Below are positions 29,449 to 39,956 of a DNA stretch of 62,894 bases, in pieces. This stretch comes from Collinsella sp. AF25-2LB. Lineage in GTDB: Bacteria; Actinomycetota; Coriobacteriia; Coriobacteriales; Coriobacteriaceae. A program made the translations under genes and the position numbers. The notes under the pieces are model-generated. The model saw only the letters and a list, made by a program, of their open reading frames with translations. It made no database searches and was not told the DNA's origin. Numbering within the stretch: the first letter of the stretch is position 1; the number at the start of each line of letters is the position of its first letter. Location of the stretch: positions 1-62,894 of the forward strand of contig NZ_QRUF01000014.1 of assembly GCF_003458415.1 (NCBI RefSeq), in the 5' to 3' direction.

Positions 29449-30126
29449 TCACTCAAAATCTTCTTGGCCCAAATCGGCATATAGCCTGCGTTTGCGAATG
29501 TAGCCGAGCACGGACTCGCTCGTAAGATAGCGCACGCTCATACCGCGGGCAACACGCTTGCGAATGTTCGTCGAGCTGATCGCCAGCGCCGGAATCTGAA
29601 TATAGCGCACGTCGAACGGCAGCCCCGACTCTTTGATTCGGGCACGCGCCGTATCGATATCAAAGCCCGGTCGCGTCGCCGCAATAAAGGTAGCAAGCTC
29701 AGCGATTCGTTCGGCATCATGCCAAGTCACAATATCGATAATCGCGTCGGCGCCCGTAATAAAGTAGAGCTTTACCTGCGACGGGTAAAAGTCGCGAAGG
29801 GCATGAAGCGTATCGGCCGTATAGGTTACACCCGGACGGTCGATCTCGAACCGGCTCGCCAAAAAGGCCGGGTTCGCGGCGGTGGCGAGGACCGTCATGG
29901 CATAACGGTCCTCGGCAGGCGTCACCGGCTTGTCAAGCTTAAAGGCAGGAGAGCCCGCCGGCATAAAGAGCACAGCGTCCAAGTCGAGCGACTCGCGCGC
30001 CTGCTCGGCGGTCACCAGGTGCCCGTAATGGATGGGATCAAAGGTGCCACCCATAATGCCGAGCCTAAACTCCTGCCCGTCCTCTAGAGGAAGCTCGGGC
30101 AGACCGATTCCACCGCGCAGCGACAT
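29449..30126 (-). CDS. nadD: Nicotinate-mononucleotide adenylyltransferase
   Basis: Forms deamido-NAD from NaMN and ATP. Seen: the nucleotidyltransferase motif GGTFDPIHYGHL near the N-terminus and the ISSTNIRKRV motif near the C-terminus. The 225-aa length includes a short N-terminal extension before the core. Three bases separate it from obgE. Confidence 0.96.
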   Translation of the reverse strand: MSLRGGIGLPELPLEDGQEFRLGIMGGTFDPIHYGHLVTAEQARESLDLDAVLFMPAGSPAFKLDKPVTPAEDRYAMTVLATAANPAFLASRFEIDRPGVTYTADTLHALRDFYPSQVKLYFITGADAIIDIVTWHDAERIAELATFIAATRPGFDIDTARARIKESGLPFDVRYIQIPALAISSTNIRKRVARGMSVRYLTSESVLGYIRKRRLYADLGQEDFE

Positions 30127-30129
30127 GGC

Positions 30130-31608
<1,479 letters not shown>

Positions 31609-31612
31609 CTAC

Positions 31613-31656
31613 AAAAAAGAGGGAGACCCTTGAATCCTAAAACTCAAGTGCCTCCC
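31613..31656 (-). terminator. Intrinsic terminator between rpmA and obgE
   Basis: A 13-bp stem with one mismatch (31621-31633 with 31644-31656) is followed by TCTTTTTT on the minus strand. It lies 26 nt after the rpmA stop and 17 nt before the obgE start. Confidence 0.8.
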
Positions 31657-31681
31657 ACATATGTGCTCTATGAAGGGTGAA

Positions 31682-31939
31682 TTACGCGTTCGCGAGCGGG
31701 CGTACGCTGACCCTGTGCTTGATACCCTTGTGGAACTCAACGGTACCGTCGACCAGCGCGAACAGCGTGTCGTCCTTACCACGGCCAACGTTCTCACCCG
31801 GGTGGATGTGCGTGCCGTGCTGACGGACGAGAATCGTGCCCGTGGTTACCGTCTGGCCGGCATAGCGCTTCGTGCCAAGGCGCTGACCGCGGGAGTCACG
31901 GCCATTACGGGAGGAACCGAGTCCTTTTTTGTGTGCCAT
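31682..31939 (-). CDS. rpmA: 50S ribosomal protein L27
   Basis: Large-subunit protein whose N-terminus reaches the peptidyl-transferase centre. The 85-aa protein begins [16 protein letters not shown] and contains [20 protein letters not shown] (partial), both diagnostic. There is no Firmicute-type cleaved N-terminal extension. It follows rplU by 33 bases. Confidence 0.98.
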   Translation of the reverse strand: MAHKKGLGSSRNGRDSRGQRLGTKRYAGQTVTTGTILVRQHGTHIHPGENVGRGKDDTLFALVDGTVEFHKGIKHRVSVRPLANA

Positions 31940-31972
31940 TGTGTATACCTACTCTTTCGTTACGAGTGTAAT

Positions 31973-32347
31973 CTACTCGGCGACGGGAGCCTCGGCAACA
32001 GCCTCAGCCTCTGCCTTGACAGCCTTCTTGGCGCGGGAGGTAGCCTGAACCTTCACGATCTTCAGCTTGGTGAGCTGCTGACGGTGACCCTTCAGACGAC
32101 GATAGCGCTTGCGCTTGTGGAACTTGAAGACCAGCTGCTTCTCGCCCTTGAACTGCTCAACGATCTGAGCGGTAACCTTGGCCTTGGCCAGCTTGTCGGG
32201 ATCGGTGACGATCTTCTTACCATCGTTGAGGAAGATAACCGGCAGGGTGACCTTGTCGCCCTCATTGCCCTCGATCTTCTCGACGGTGATGACATCGTCG
32301 GTGGCGACCTTGTACTGCTTGCCGCCCGTGTTAACGATTGCGTACAT
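31973..32347 (-). CDS. rplU: 50S ribosomal protein L21
   Basis: Large-subunit protein that binds 23S rRNA. It begins MYAIVNTGGKQYKVA and shows KFHKRKRYRRLKGHRQ, typical of L21. The ATG at 32347 follows AAGGG at nine bases; an upstream in-frame start is not supported. The 124 residues include a C-terminal Ala/Glu/Lys tail of about 20 residues. It has its own strong promoter (32390-32418). Confidence 0.97.
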   Translation of the reverse strand: MYAIVNTGGKQYKVATDDVITVEKIEGNEGDKVTLPVIFLNDGKKIVTDPDKLAKAKVTAQIVEQFKGEKQLVFKFHKRKRYRRLKGHRQQLTKLKIVKVQATSRAKKAVKAEAEAVAEAPVAE

Positions 32348-32389
32348 GTTTACTTGCCCTTCATGCATCAGTTAGTGCAACAGCCGAAT

Positions 32390-32418
32390 ATAGTAGCAGG
32401 CGAAAATACCCCCGTCAA
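32390..32418 (-). promoter_or_regulatory. Strong sigma-A-type promoter of rplU-rpmA
   Basis: On the minus strand TTGACG (32413-32418), a 17-bp spacer and TACTAT (32390-32395). The -35 overlaps the stop codon of the preceding gene, so it is an internal promoter of the long cluster. Confidence 0.8.
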
Positions 32419-33227
32419 CGAGTATGTGGAGCAAATCCACAAGTTCGCACAGGTATGGGGCTGACGAGTCGGCCCTCGTCGTCCTCGCATGCTTGATTCT
32501 GACGCTCGACATCGTAGGAGCAGATGGTCACGAGGTCTTGCATACCGGTGGAAACAATAGGTGCATCCACGCCCGGGGTCAAGCCCTGCAACAAAACATC
32601 AGCAGCAGAAAGCAAAATTTCCGGACGCATGGAGCCCTCGTTGTCGGCATGGGTGTCGAGCATGAGCACCAAATGGTCCGGGCGCTCCCCCGCCGTGAGC
32701 TCATAGCCCACGAGCGTGTGATCCAAATCCAAGCGCTTGCTCTTTTTGCCGCGCGCGTAGTCGATGCCGTGGCCCGCGCGCAGCGTGTCGATCGCACGAC
32801 GCACCTCGTCGGCGCTTACGGGCGCCTCGGGATCCAAGTGCAGGTCGATGCGATACGACAGGCGCGTGAGCTGCGCCGTCAACGCCGGCGTGCGCACGTC
32901 GATGTACGCCGCCTCGATGGGCGCCAGATCGGCCGGAGACGCCGCAGCCAGGCGCCCAAATGCCTCGTCGTGCGCCACGAACTCGGTCATAAACAGGTCA
33001 TACCACTCGCAGGTCGACGACGTACCCACCGGCAGCGCCGAAGAGAAGCCCACGCGCATGTGCGGAGAGAAGCCCTGCGTGACGGCATAGGGAAGTCCCG
33101 CACGGCGCACGATGCGCTCAATGGTATGGATTACTTCGAGATGGCCCAGGTACTTAAGGCGATCGCGCTTGCCATAGCGAACACGAAGCCTAAAGAGCGA
33201 GGGGTTGTCGGTCAGGCGCTCACTCAT
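32415..33227 (-). CDS. TIGR03936-family (DUF2344) radical-SAM-associated protein
   Basis: The 270-aa protein begins with RLRVRYGKRDRLKYLGHLE and continues with VTQGFSPHMRVGFSSALPVG, the signature of the DUF2344/TIGR03936 family. It is found as a partner of, or fused to, TIGR03960 radical-SAM proteins. The biochemical role is not established; an RNA-modifying role is often supposed because an RNase E/G gene and rplU usually follow. Here the RNase gene is missing and rplU follows directly. It overlaps the radical-SAM gene by four bases. Confidence 0.85.
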   Translation of the reverse strand: MSERLTDNPSLFRLRVRYGKRDRLKYLGHLEVIHTIERIVRRAGLPYAVTQGFSPHMRVGFSSALPVGTSSTCEWYDLFMTEFVAHDEAFGRLAAASPADLAPIEAAYIDVRTPALTAQLTRLSYRIDLHLDPEAPVSADEVRRAIDTLRAGHGIDYARGKKSKRLDLDHTLVGYELTAGERPDHLVLMLDTHADNEGSMRPEILLSAADVLLQGLTPGVDAPIVSTGMQDLVTICSYDVERQNQACEDDEGRLVSPIPVRTCGFAPHTR

Positions 33228-35101
33228 GCGCGATCACCCATCAATACATTCTTGGCGTGGAGCGTGGGGCAGATCCCGCAGCCGGTGCACGACGTGCGGG
33301 TACAGTCGGGAGTCGTGACGCCCTCGAGCGAGCGACGGTACTCGCGCTCGAGGAAGCCGCGCGTGCAGCCGGGGCTCACGTGCTCCCACGGCAGGCGCCA
33401 GTCCAACTCGTAGGGCAGGTGCACGAGCTCATTGAGGTCGATGCCGTTTTTGGCAGCAGCTTCCTTCCAGTTATCGAGCGAGAAATGCTCTACCCAGGCG
33501 TCAAAGCGAGAGCCCGAGCGCCAAGCATCGATGATGACGGGCGTCATGTCACGACCGGCGCGGGAAAGCGCGGCCTCGATGAGCGAGGTCTCGGCATCGT
33601 GGTAATGCACGCGGACGGCACGGTTGCGAACGCTCGTGATAAGCAACTTCTGGCGACGCTTGACGTCGTCGTAGTCGAGCTGCGGGCACCACTGGAACGG
33701 CGTGGCAGCCTTGGGGATAAAGACCGAAACCGAGATGGACACCGAGATCGAGCCGCGACGAGCCTTGGGCACCACGGAACGACCGAGCTCCAGCACGTGA
33801 TCGGCCAGATTGGCGATGGCCACGATGTCCTCATCGCGCTCGCCGGGAAGGCCCATCATAAAGTAGAGCTTCATGCGGTTCCAGCCGGCCTCGAAGGCCG
33901 CCTTGGCCGCACGGTCCAGGTCCTCCTCGGTCACGTTCTTGTTAATGATGTCGCGCATGCGCTGGCTGCCGGCCTCGGGCGCGAACGTCAGGCCGCCCTT
34001 CTTTTCGCCGGCGACCGACTCGGCCATATCCACGCCAAACGAATCCAGGCGCTGCGACGGAATAGACACGCGTATACCCGTATCCTCCAGGCGACGGTTG
34101 AGCCTGCCGAGCACGTCGCGAATGCAGGAGTGGTCGGTCGTGGAAAGCGAGGTCAGCGACACCTCGTCATAGCCGGTCTTTTCCAGACCCTGAATCACCG
34201 ACGAGACGATCTGGTCGGCCGAGCGCTCGCGCACCGGGCGATACGTCATGCCGGCCTGGCAAAAACGACAGCCGCGGGCGCAGCCGCGCAGGATCTCGAT
34301 AGACAGGCGGTCGTGAACCAGCTGTGCATAGGGCACGCACGACTGCGACAGCGGATTCGTGGCGCCGAAATCCTCGACGACGCGCTTGTAGACCACGGTC
34401 GGCGCATCCTTGCCCTCACGCGGCACGGTGTAGCCATGCGGCGAGCAGGGCTCGTCGTGACGAACCTCATAGAGCGACGGCACGTAGTTGCCGGCAATGG
34501 ATGCAAGCTGCTCGACAATCTGCGCGCGCGGGACCCCTTCGTCACGCAGGCGGCGATGCAGCTGGCAGGTCTCGAGCAGCGATTCCTCGCCCTCACCGAT
34601 GAGGATGGCATCGAAGAAGGCCGCGTACGGCTCGGGGTTGTACACCGAGGGACCGCCGGCGATGATGATTGGGTCGTCTTCACCTCGGTCGGCCGCTAAC
34701 AGCGGAATGCCAGCGAGGTCCAAAGCCTCGAGGAAGTTCGTCACCGCCATCTCGTGCGGCACATGCAGACCGACGATATCAAACGAAGCGACCGGCGCTG
34801 CACCCTCGAGCGATAGCAGCGGAATACCCGCCTCGCGCATGGCGTCGCCCATATCGGGCCACGGCACATAGCCGCGCTCGCAGGAGATGCCCTCGGCCTG
34901 GTTAAGGATGTTGTAGAGGATGGCGATACCCTGGTTGGGCAGACCGACCTCGTATACGTCCGGATAGATCAGACAACAACGGTAATCGGCATCGGCCTTG
35001 AAAAGCGTGCCCCACTCGTGATCGATATAGCGACTCGGCTTCTCGACCTTGGCGAGCAACGGCTCAATTAAATGAAAACAGTCTTGGTATGCAACGCGCA
35101 A
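33224..35101 (-). CDS. TIGR03960-family B12-binding-like radical SAM protein
   Basis: A 625-aa protein. The N-terminal part resembles a cobalamin-binding-like fold (NQGIAILYNILNQ, GLHVPHEMAVTNFLEALDLAGIP, quoted in part). The radical-SAM core carries the 4Fe-4S motif CARGCRFCQ. A Cys-rich C-terminus (CTRTSCTGCGICPTLH) suggests a second iron-sulfur site. The substrate is unknown. It is translationally coupled to the DUF2344 protein, its usual partner, and follows the mre/rod genes. Confidence 0.87.
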   Translation of the reverse strand: MRVAYQDCFHLIEPLLAKVEKPSRYIDHEWGTLFKADADYRCCLIYPDVYEVGLPNQGIAILYNILNQAEGISCERGYVPWPDMGDAMREAGIPLLSLEGAAPVASFDIVGLHVPHEMAVTNFLEALDLAGIPLLAADRGEDDPIIIAGGPSVYNPEPYAAFFDAILIGEGEESLLETCQLHRRLRDEGVPRAQIVEQLASIAGNYVPSLYEVRHDEPCSPHGYTVPREGKDAPTVVYKRVVEDFGATNPLSQSCVPYAQLVHDRLSIEILRGCARGCRFCQAGMTYRPVRERSADQIVSSVIQGLEKTGYDEVSLTSLSTTDHSCIRDVLGRLNRRLEDTGIRVSIPSQRLDSFGVDMAESVAGEKKGGLTFAPEAGSQRMRDIINKNVTEEDLDRAAKAAFEAGWNRMKLYFMMGLPGERDEDIVAIANLADHVLELGRSVVPKARRGSISVSISVSVFIPKAATPFQWCPQLDYDDVKRRQKLLITSVRNRAVRVHYHDAETSLIEAALSRAGRDMTPVIIDAWRSGSRFDAWVEHFSLDNWKEAAAKNGIDLNELVHLPYELDWRLPWEHVSPGCTRGFLEREYRRSLEGVTTPDCTRTSCTGCGICPTLHAKNVLMGDRA

Positions 35102-35111
35102 CGGAAAACCC

Positions 35112-36041
35112 CTAAGCAGCGAGATCTGATGCGTCCTGATAGGACGCCATAGGACGGGTAGCGCCCACGACCGTGGTCACCAGATCGCGAACGCGGGAGA
35201 ACGTGGCAGTGACCACCTCGTTGGCACGGCTGTAGTCGACATCGCGCTCGTAGAGCGAAACGAGCGCACGGCCCATGCCATAGGTGCCCGCGGCAGCAGT
35301 GAGCGCCTTGACGGCAAACCCAATATGCGGCGTCTGCTTGACGAGCGCGCGGGTGACCGCGCGGATCACAAGACCGCCGGCAAGCACGCCCGCGACCTCG
35401 TAGCCGCGCTCGGGCTTAATGCCGCGTCCAAAGACGGCAGCGAGCTCAAAGAGCATGCCCACCTGCGCCAGCGCCATAACGGGATAATCGGCGCCCGGCA
35501 AAAACACCAGCGCACCGGTCGCCATATTGGTGAGCGCGCACGAGGTGATGATACGGTTGGCCGCCGCGATGCGCATGAAGGCAAAGTTCGCCGCAAAAGC
35601 CGTTTCCTTGTCGGTGCGATCGAGAATCCAGCGGGCAAGCGTCTCGAGCAGATACGTCTTATCGATTGCCGCTACCACGCCGAGCATGGGCGTGGACTCC
35701 TCGATAAACGGCACCTCCACAGCAGACTCGGCAAGCACGCACACGGGCGCGCCGGCGATCACGAGCTCCTGCACGGCACTCTCCAAGCGGTCGGAACCAC
35801 ACGAGAGCACCAGCACCACATCGGTATCGGTCTTTGGAGCAATTCGCTCCTCCCGCAGACGCTCGACGCGCACAATGCCCGAGGTCGTCTGCGGCACAAA
35901 GGCGTCACGCACCGTCTCGGCCAGAAAGCGCGAGGCGGACGAATCCAGATAGACCGAGACGCGCACCGGCGTATCGGAATCCTTCTTAACGGACGCGCCC
36001 ATCTTAAAAGCGCGGGTCAGCTTATCTACGGGAATTTTCAT
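35112..36041 (-). CDS. DUF697-like membrane protein of unknown function
   Basis: Not recognised as a named gene. The 309 residues start with a soluble part (about 1-140) of beta/alpha character with VVLVLSCGSD. The C-terminal half has hydrophobic stretches and the pattern PVMALAQVGMLFELAAVFGR, then TPHIGFAVKALTAAAGTYGMGRAL. This resembles the DUF697 region found attached to some membrane-linked GTPases, but no GTPase motifs are present. It lies between rodA and the radical-SAM gene, so it may act with the elongation machinery; this is inference from position. Confidence 0.7.
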   Translation of the reverse strand: MKIPVDKLTRAFKMGASVKKDSDTPVRVSVYLDSSASRFLAETVRDAFVPQTTSGIVRVERLREERIAPKTDTDVVLVLSCGSDRLESAVQELVIAGAPVCVLAESAVEVPFIEESTPMLGVVAAIDKTYLLETLARWILDRTDKETAFAANFAFMRIAAANRIITSCALTNMATGALVFLPGADYPVMALAQVGMLFELAAVFGRGIKPERGYEVAGVLAGGLVIRAVTRALVKQTPHIGFAVKALTAAAGTYGMGRALVSLYERDVDYSRANEVVTATFSRVRDLVTTVVGATRPMASYQDASDLAA

Positions 36042-36059
36042 AGCAAACCCCTCCAGCGG

Positions 36060-37286
36060 TTACGCGGCGCCCGAACGATGCCGCCATATGGATTGTACGA
36101 TACCCACCGTCAGCAGCTGAATCATCATCGAAGACGAACCGAAGCTAATAAACGGTAGCGGAATACCGGTAATCGGCATCATGCCGATGCACATGCCGAT
36201 GTTTTCGAAAGTCTGGAACGCCCACATGCCAACGATGCCCACACACGAAAGACGCAAAAACAGCGACTCGCACTTAAAGGCGACGCGAATCGTCGAAAAG
36301 ATCAGCAGCACGTAGAGGCACAGGAGCAAAAAGGAACCGCAAAAGCCAAAGGTCTCGGACAGGAAGGCGAAGACGAAGTCGGTGTGGAACTCAGGCAGAA
36401 AGCCGCCGGCCGACTGCGTCGCATGCCCCAGGCCCTTACCAAAGAAGCCGCCCGAGCCAACGGCGATAAGCGACTGCTGCAGGTTGTAGGCATCGTCCAA
36501 ATCGGCATTATCGGGGTCGATAAAGACCGTCAGACGGTTCATCTGATACTGCTTGATGAGCACATCGTGGCCGAGCAACGAATCAAAGACCGAATCAAGC
36601 GCCAGGACGAGGGCCACCAGGCCCACGAGCAGGGCCAGGGTCGACAGCACCCATTCGCGGCGTGCACCGCTCATGCAGATGACGATGGCGCCCGAAACCA
36701 GCACGACCAGGCCCGAGCCCAGGTCACCCATGGCAACGACGGCCAAAAACGGAATGGACAGCATGCCGCAGAGCTTGACGTAGTCGCGAACGGTATCGAT
36801 GCGACCGTTATACTGCGAGCCAAGCGTAGCAATAAAGAAGATGGTGATGAGCTTGGCAAGCTCAACCGGCTGGAATGTCAAGCCGATACCGGGAATCTTG
36901 ATCCAACCCGTCATGCCCAGACCGCCCGTATAGGACAGACCCGGAATCTTGGGCGAGAAGATCACGATCAGGTCGATGACGAGCAACGCCGTCGAGAAAT
37001 TGGAAATACCGCGCAGGTCGGTTCGCCAGACGAGCACCGCCAGCACCGCTCCGATACCAATTCCCAGCAGATGGCGTGAGAACGAAGCATCGGCCTTAAA
37101 CTGCGAAGCCGACCAGATAATGATGGCACCGTAGGCGACGAGCGCCACAGTAGCCACGAGCACACCGATATGCACCTTTTGGCGAAACGTGCCGCGCGAG
37201 GCCGAAAGTTGCTTGTTGACGCGGTCCAGGCTGCTGCGAGAGCCGGTCTTGGTTGAACGGAACAGATCCGCCGGAGAAAAATCCAT
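36060..37286 (-). CDS. rodA: RodA-type SEDS peptidoglycan polymerase
   Basis: Multi-pass membrane glycosyltransferase that polymerises glycan strands for lateral wall growth. Seen across 408 residues: about ten hydrophobic segments, the family motifs near LAKLITIFFIATL, and the C-terminal GIPLPFISFGSSSMM signature. A soluble N-terminus of about 40 residues is rich in Ser, Lys and Arg. Its neighbour mrdA encodes the partner transpeptidase, and mreBCD follow upstream, so RodA is preferred over FtsW. Confidence 0.95.
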   Translation of the reverse strand: MDFSPADLFRSTKTGSRSSLDRVNKQLSASRGTFRQKVHIGVLVATVALVAYGAIIIWSASQFKADASFSRHLLGIGIGAVLAVLVWRTDLRGISNFSTALLVIDLIVIFSPKIPGLSYTGGLGMTGWIKIPGIGLTFQPVELAKLITIFFIATLGSQYNGRIDTVRDYVKLCGMLSIPFLAVVAMGDLGSGLVVLVSGAIVICMSGARREWVLSTLALLVGLVALVLALDSVFDSLLGHDVLIKQYQMNRLTVFIDPDNADLDDAYNLQQSLIAVGSGGFFGKGLGHATQSAGGFLPEFHTDFVFAFLSETFGFCGSFLLLCLYVLLIFSTIRVAFKCESLFLRLSCVGIVGMWAFQTFENIGMCIGMMPITGIPLPFISFGSSSMMIQLLTVGIVQSIWRHRSGAA

Positions 37287-37295
37287 CGCAACCTC

Positions 37296-39365
37296 CTATC
37301 GAACCGAAGAATCGCCCGAGGCCGAAGAGGTATCGGGCTCGTCATAAATCACACCGAGCACGTCGCGCACGACATGCATCGCGGTATCTGAGCCGCCGCC
37401 GCCCTGCTCCAGGACAGTAGCGATGACATACTTGGGATCATCGGCCGGTGCATAGGCGCAGAACCACGCGTATTCGTCCTCGCCGCTTTTCTCGCCCGTG
37501 CCCGACTTGCCGTATACCTGGGGCGTCAGGGTGCCAAAGTGAGCCGCCAGGGACGTCGATGCCGTGTAAATCACGTCGTGCATGCCGTTGCGAACAAGAG
37601 CCAAATCCGAATCGCTGTTGATCTTGGCCTCCAGGCGCTTCTTCTTGCCCTTGCCGTTGTACTTATAGGCATCGCCGTCGCCATCGCGCGACACGGCAGA
37701 CAAAAACACGTGAGGCACGTACTGTTTGCCGCCGTTGGCAAGACCCATATAGGCGCACGCCATCTGCAGGGGCGTCACCAGGATGTCGCCCTGGCCGATG
37801 GCAATATTGGTCATATCGCCGGCATTCCACTTGCGGTCCTCGGCAGAGGCGTCGGTGAAGTACGACTCTTTCCACTCGGCATCGGGAATACGGCCCGCGC
37901 CCTCACTCGGCAGATCGATACCGCAGGTCTTGCCTAGACCCCAGCGACGAAAGACCTCCTGCAGGCCCTCGGGATGTTGCTCGTCATAAAAGAACGCCTT
38001 GCCCATGTCGTAGAAGACGGGGTCGCACGAGTTGGCGATACCCGACTGCAGCGTCATGGTGCCGTGGCCAGACGTCAACCAGCAGCGCTTGCCCCAAGCC
38101 TTGCCCAGGCCCGTCCAATAGCCCGTGCAGTTGGTTGTCTGCGTTGAAGTGTAGGTTCCAAACTCAAGACCGGCCAGCGCCGAGAGCGGCTTGATGGTCG
38201 AGGCCGACATGTACTGTCCGCTAATGGCGCGGTTGAGCAGCGGGTGCGAACCCTTGTCATCATTGAGCTCGGTCCACACGTCATTTGAGACGCCGCCGAT
38301 AAAGACAGACGGATCGAACTTGGGCTCGCTCGCCATGCCCAGGATCTCCCCATTGTTGGGATCGAGACACACCACAGCGCCGTTACCGGCATTGCTGTAG
38401 CCAGTGGTCTTGGCAAGCTCGATAGCGCTCGCCAGTGCCGTCTCGCAGGCCTGTTGGATCTTAAGGTCGAGCGTGAGCTTAATGTCGGAGCCGGCCTTCG
38501 CGGGCACGGCGCCGGCCTGACCGGTCACATTGCCTGAGGCATCGACCTTGACGGTCTGCTCGCCACGAATACCCTGCAGCAGATTTTCGTAGTAGCTCTC
38601 AACGCCCGCCTGGCCCACGATATCGCCCGACTGGTACGTAATCTTGCCAGCAGAAGCATCATCATCGCCAGAGGTTTTCTTATTCTGAGCCTCGAGCTGC
38701 TCGGAGGTGATGGTGCCGGTATAGCCCAAGATATGGCATGCCGTCTCGCCATATGGATACTGGCGCTCGGTACGCTCGGCAATCTTGACGCCCGGGAACT
38801 CGCCGGCGTGTTCCTTGATATAGGCAACCGTGGAGCGACGGACGTCCGTCGCGATGGTATGCAGGCTCTGGGCGCCCTCTGTATTGTCCTGAATATTGCG
38901 AAGGACCGCCACGTAAGGCATTCCAAGCACGTTGGCAAGATGGCGAACCAGAACCTCATCCTCGGCAAGGTCGCGGTAGGCCACGACAGCAAGTGAGGGA
39001 CGGTTCTGGACAAGCGCCACGCCATTGCGGTCGAGGATGCGGCCGCGCACAGCGGGAGTGGTAACGGTGCGAGTCTGATTGCTATTAGCCTGCTTCTCGT
39101 AATAGTCCGACGAGACCATCTGCATGCCCCACAGCTTGACGGCGAGCGCCGCAAACATCGCGCCCACACCCGCGGTGAGGATGGAAAAGCGGCCCTTAAA
39201 GGCGGTCGCCGCTGTATTGCCCTCGCCCTCGGTGGCGCGCGGGGCCGTTCCATGCTGCGTATCGTAGGTAAAACGGGAATCGCCGCGACGCATGATGACC
39301 AGCGCGACCACGATGGCCACAACCAGCACGATACCGGCGATAATAACCGTCAACTGGGAAGACAT
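37296..39365 (-). CDS. mrdA: Penicillin-binding protein 2 (elongation transpeptidase)
   Basis: Cross-links new peptidoglycan with RodA. Seen: the pedestal start RGRILDRNGVALVQNRPSL, the active-site SxxK in SASTIKPLSA, the second motif in ANSCD and the third motif KSGTGE. The 689-residue protein has two hydrophobic N-terminal segments (about 5-26 and 57-76) separated by a polar stretch, where PBP2 normally has one. It lies between mreD and rodA in a standard elongasome operon. Confidence 0.95.
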   Translation of the reverse strand: MSSQLTVIIAGIVLVVAIVVALVIMRRGDSRFTYDTQHGTAPRATEGEGNTAATAFKGRFSILTAGVGAMFAALAVKLWGMQMVSSDYYEKQANSNQTRTVTTPAVRGRILDRNGVALVQNRPSLAVVAYRDLAEDEVLVRHLANVLGMPYVAVLRNIQDNTEGAQSLHTIATDVRRSTVAYIKEHAGEFPGVKIAERTERQYPYGETACHILGYTGTITSEQLEAQNKKTSGDDDASAGKITYQSGDIVGQAGVESYYENLLQGIRGEQTVKVDASGNVTGQAGAVPAKAGSDIKLTLDLKIQQACETALASAIELAKTTGYSNAGNGAVVCLDPNNGEILGMASEPKFDPSVFIGGVSNDVWTELNDDKGSHPLLNRAISGQYMSASTIKPLSALAGLEFGTYTSTQTTNCTGYWTGLGKAWGKRCWLTSGHGTMTLQSGIANSCDPVFYDMGKAFFYDEQHPEGLQEVFRRWGLGKTCGIDLPSEGAGRIPDAEWKESYFTDASAEDRKWNAGDMTNIAIGQGDILVTPLQMACAYMGLANGGKQYVPHVFLSAVSRDGDGDAYKYNGKGKKKRLEAKINSDSDLALVRNGMHDVIYTASTSLAAHFGTLTPQVYGKSGTGEKSGEDEYAWFCAYAPADDPKYVIATVLEQGGGGSDTAMHVVRDVLGVIYDEPDTSSASGDSSVR

Positions 39366-39378
39366 CTACGGGCCTCCC

Positions 39379-39951
39379 CTATTTGAGCTTGCGGGTCTTG
39401 GGCTTAAAGCGCATGCCCGTCTGGCGTCCGCCACGTGCGGAGAATCCATAGCCGGACTGCGGCACGACGCCGGACATCAAAAACGGAATGGCAACCAGAC
39501 CCGACAGGATCGAGGACGGTAGCGCATGGCCGAAGATCGCCACGACAAAGCTCGTCTCCAAACCCATAAACAGCAAGATGATGCTGTAGATCACATTAAT
39601 GACGAGCGCGAAGGCGCCCACAGTGACGCCGCGCGCACTCGGGGTACCGCCCGTCTGACCGACGGCGCTGTGCACCAGGGCAAAAGAACCCACGGTCAGC
39701 AGGAGCGACATAACGCCCACCGGCACGGCAGCGGACAGGTCATAGAACAAGCCGCTGCAAAAACCGCACACGACGGCACGGGTCGGGTCGCCCGAGAACA
39801 CGCTTAGGCACACCAGGATAATCATGAAGTTGACGCGACCGCCCGCAATGGAGATCTGCGGTGCCAGGCCTGCCTGCAGCAGCACGCACACGATGGCGGC
39901 GATTACAAACGTACGGGAGCTCATCCCCTGCTCGTGTAGATCCATGGACAT
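39379..39951 (-). CDS. mreD: Rod shape-determining protein MreD
   Basis: Small polytopic membrane protein of the elongasome (190 residues). The sequence is almost entirely hydrophobic with about five segments, and has FCSGLFYDLSAAVPVG, the motif region typical of MreD. A short basic C-terminus follows. The assignment rests on fold type and on its position between mreC and mrdA. Confidence 0.9.
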   Translation of the reverse strand: MSMDLHEQGMSSRTFVIAAIVCVLLQAGLAPQISIAGGRVNFMIILVCLSVFSGDPTRAVVCGFCSGLFYDLSAAVPVGVMSLLLTVGSFALVHSAVGQTGGTPSARGVTVGAFALVINVIYSIILLFMGLETSFVVAIFGHALPSSILSGLVAIPFLMSGVVPQSGYGFSARGGRQTGMRFKPKTRKLK

Positions 39952-39956
39952 GCCCC

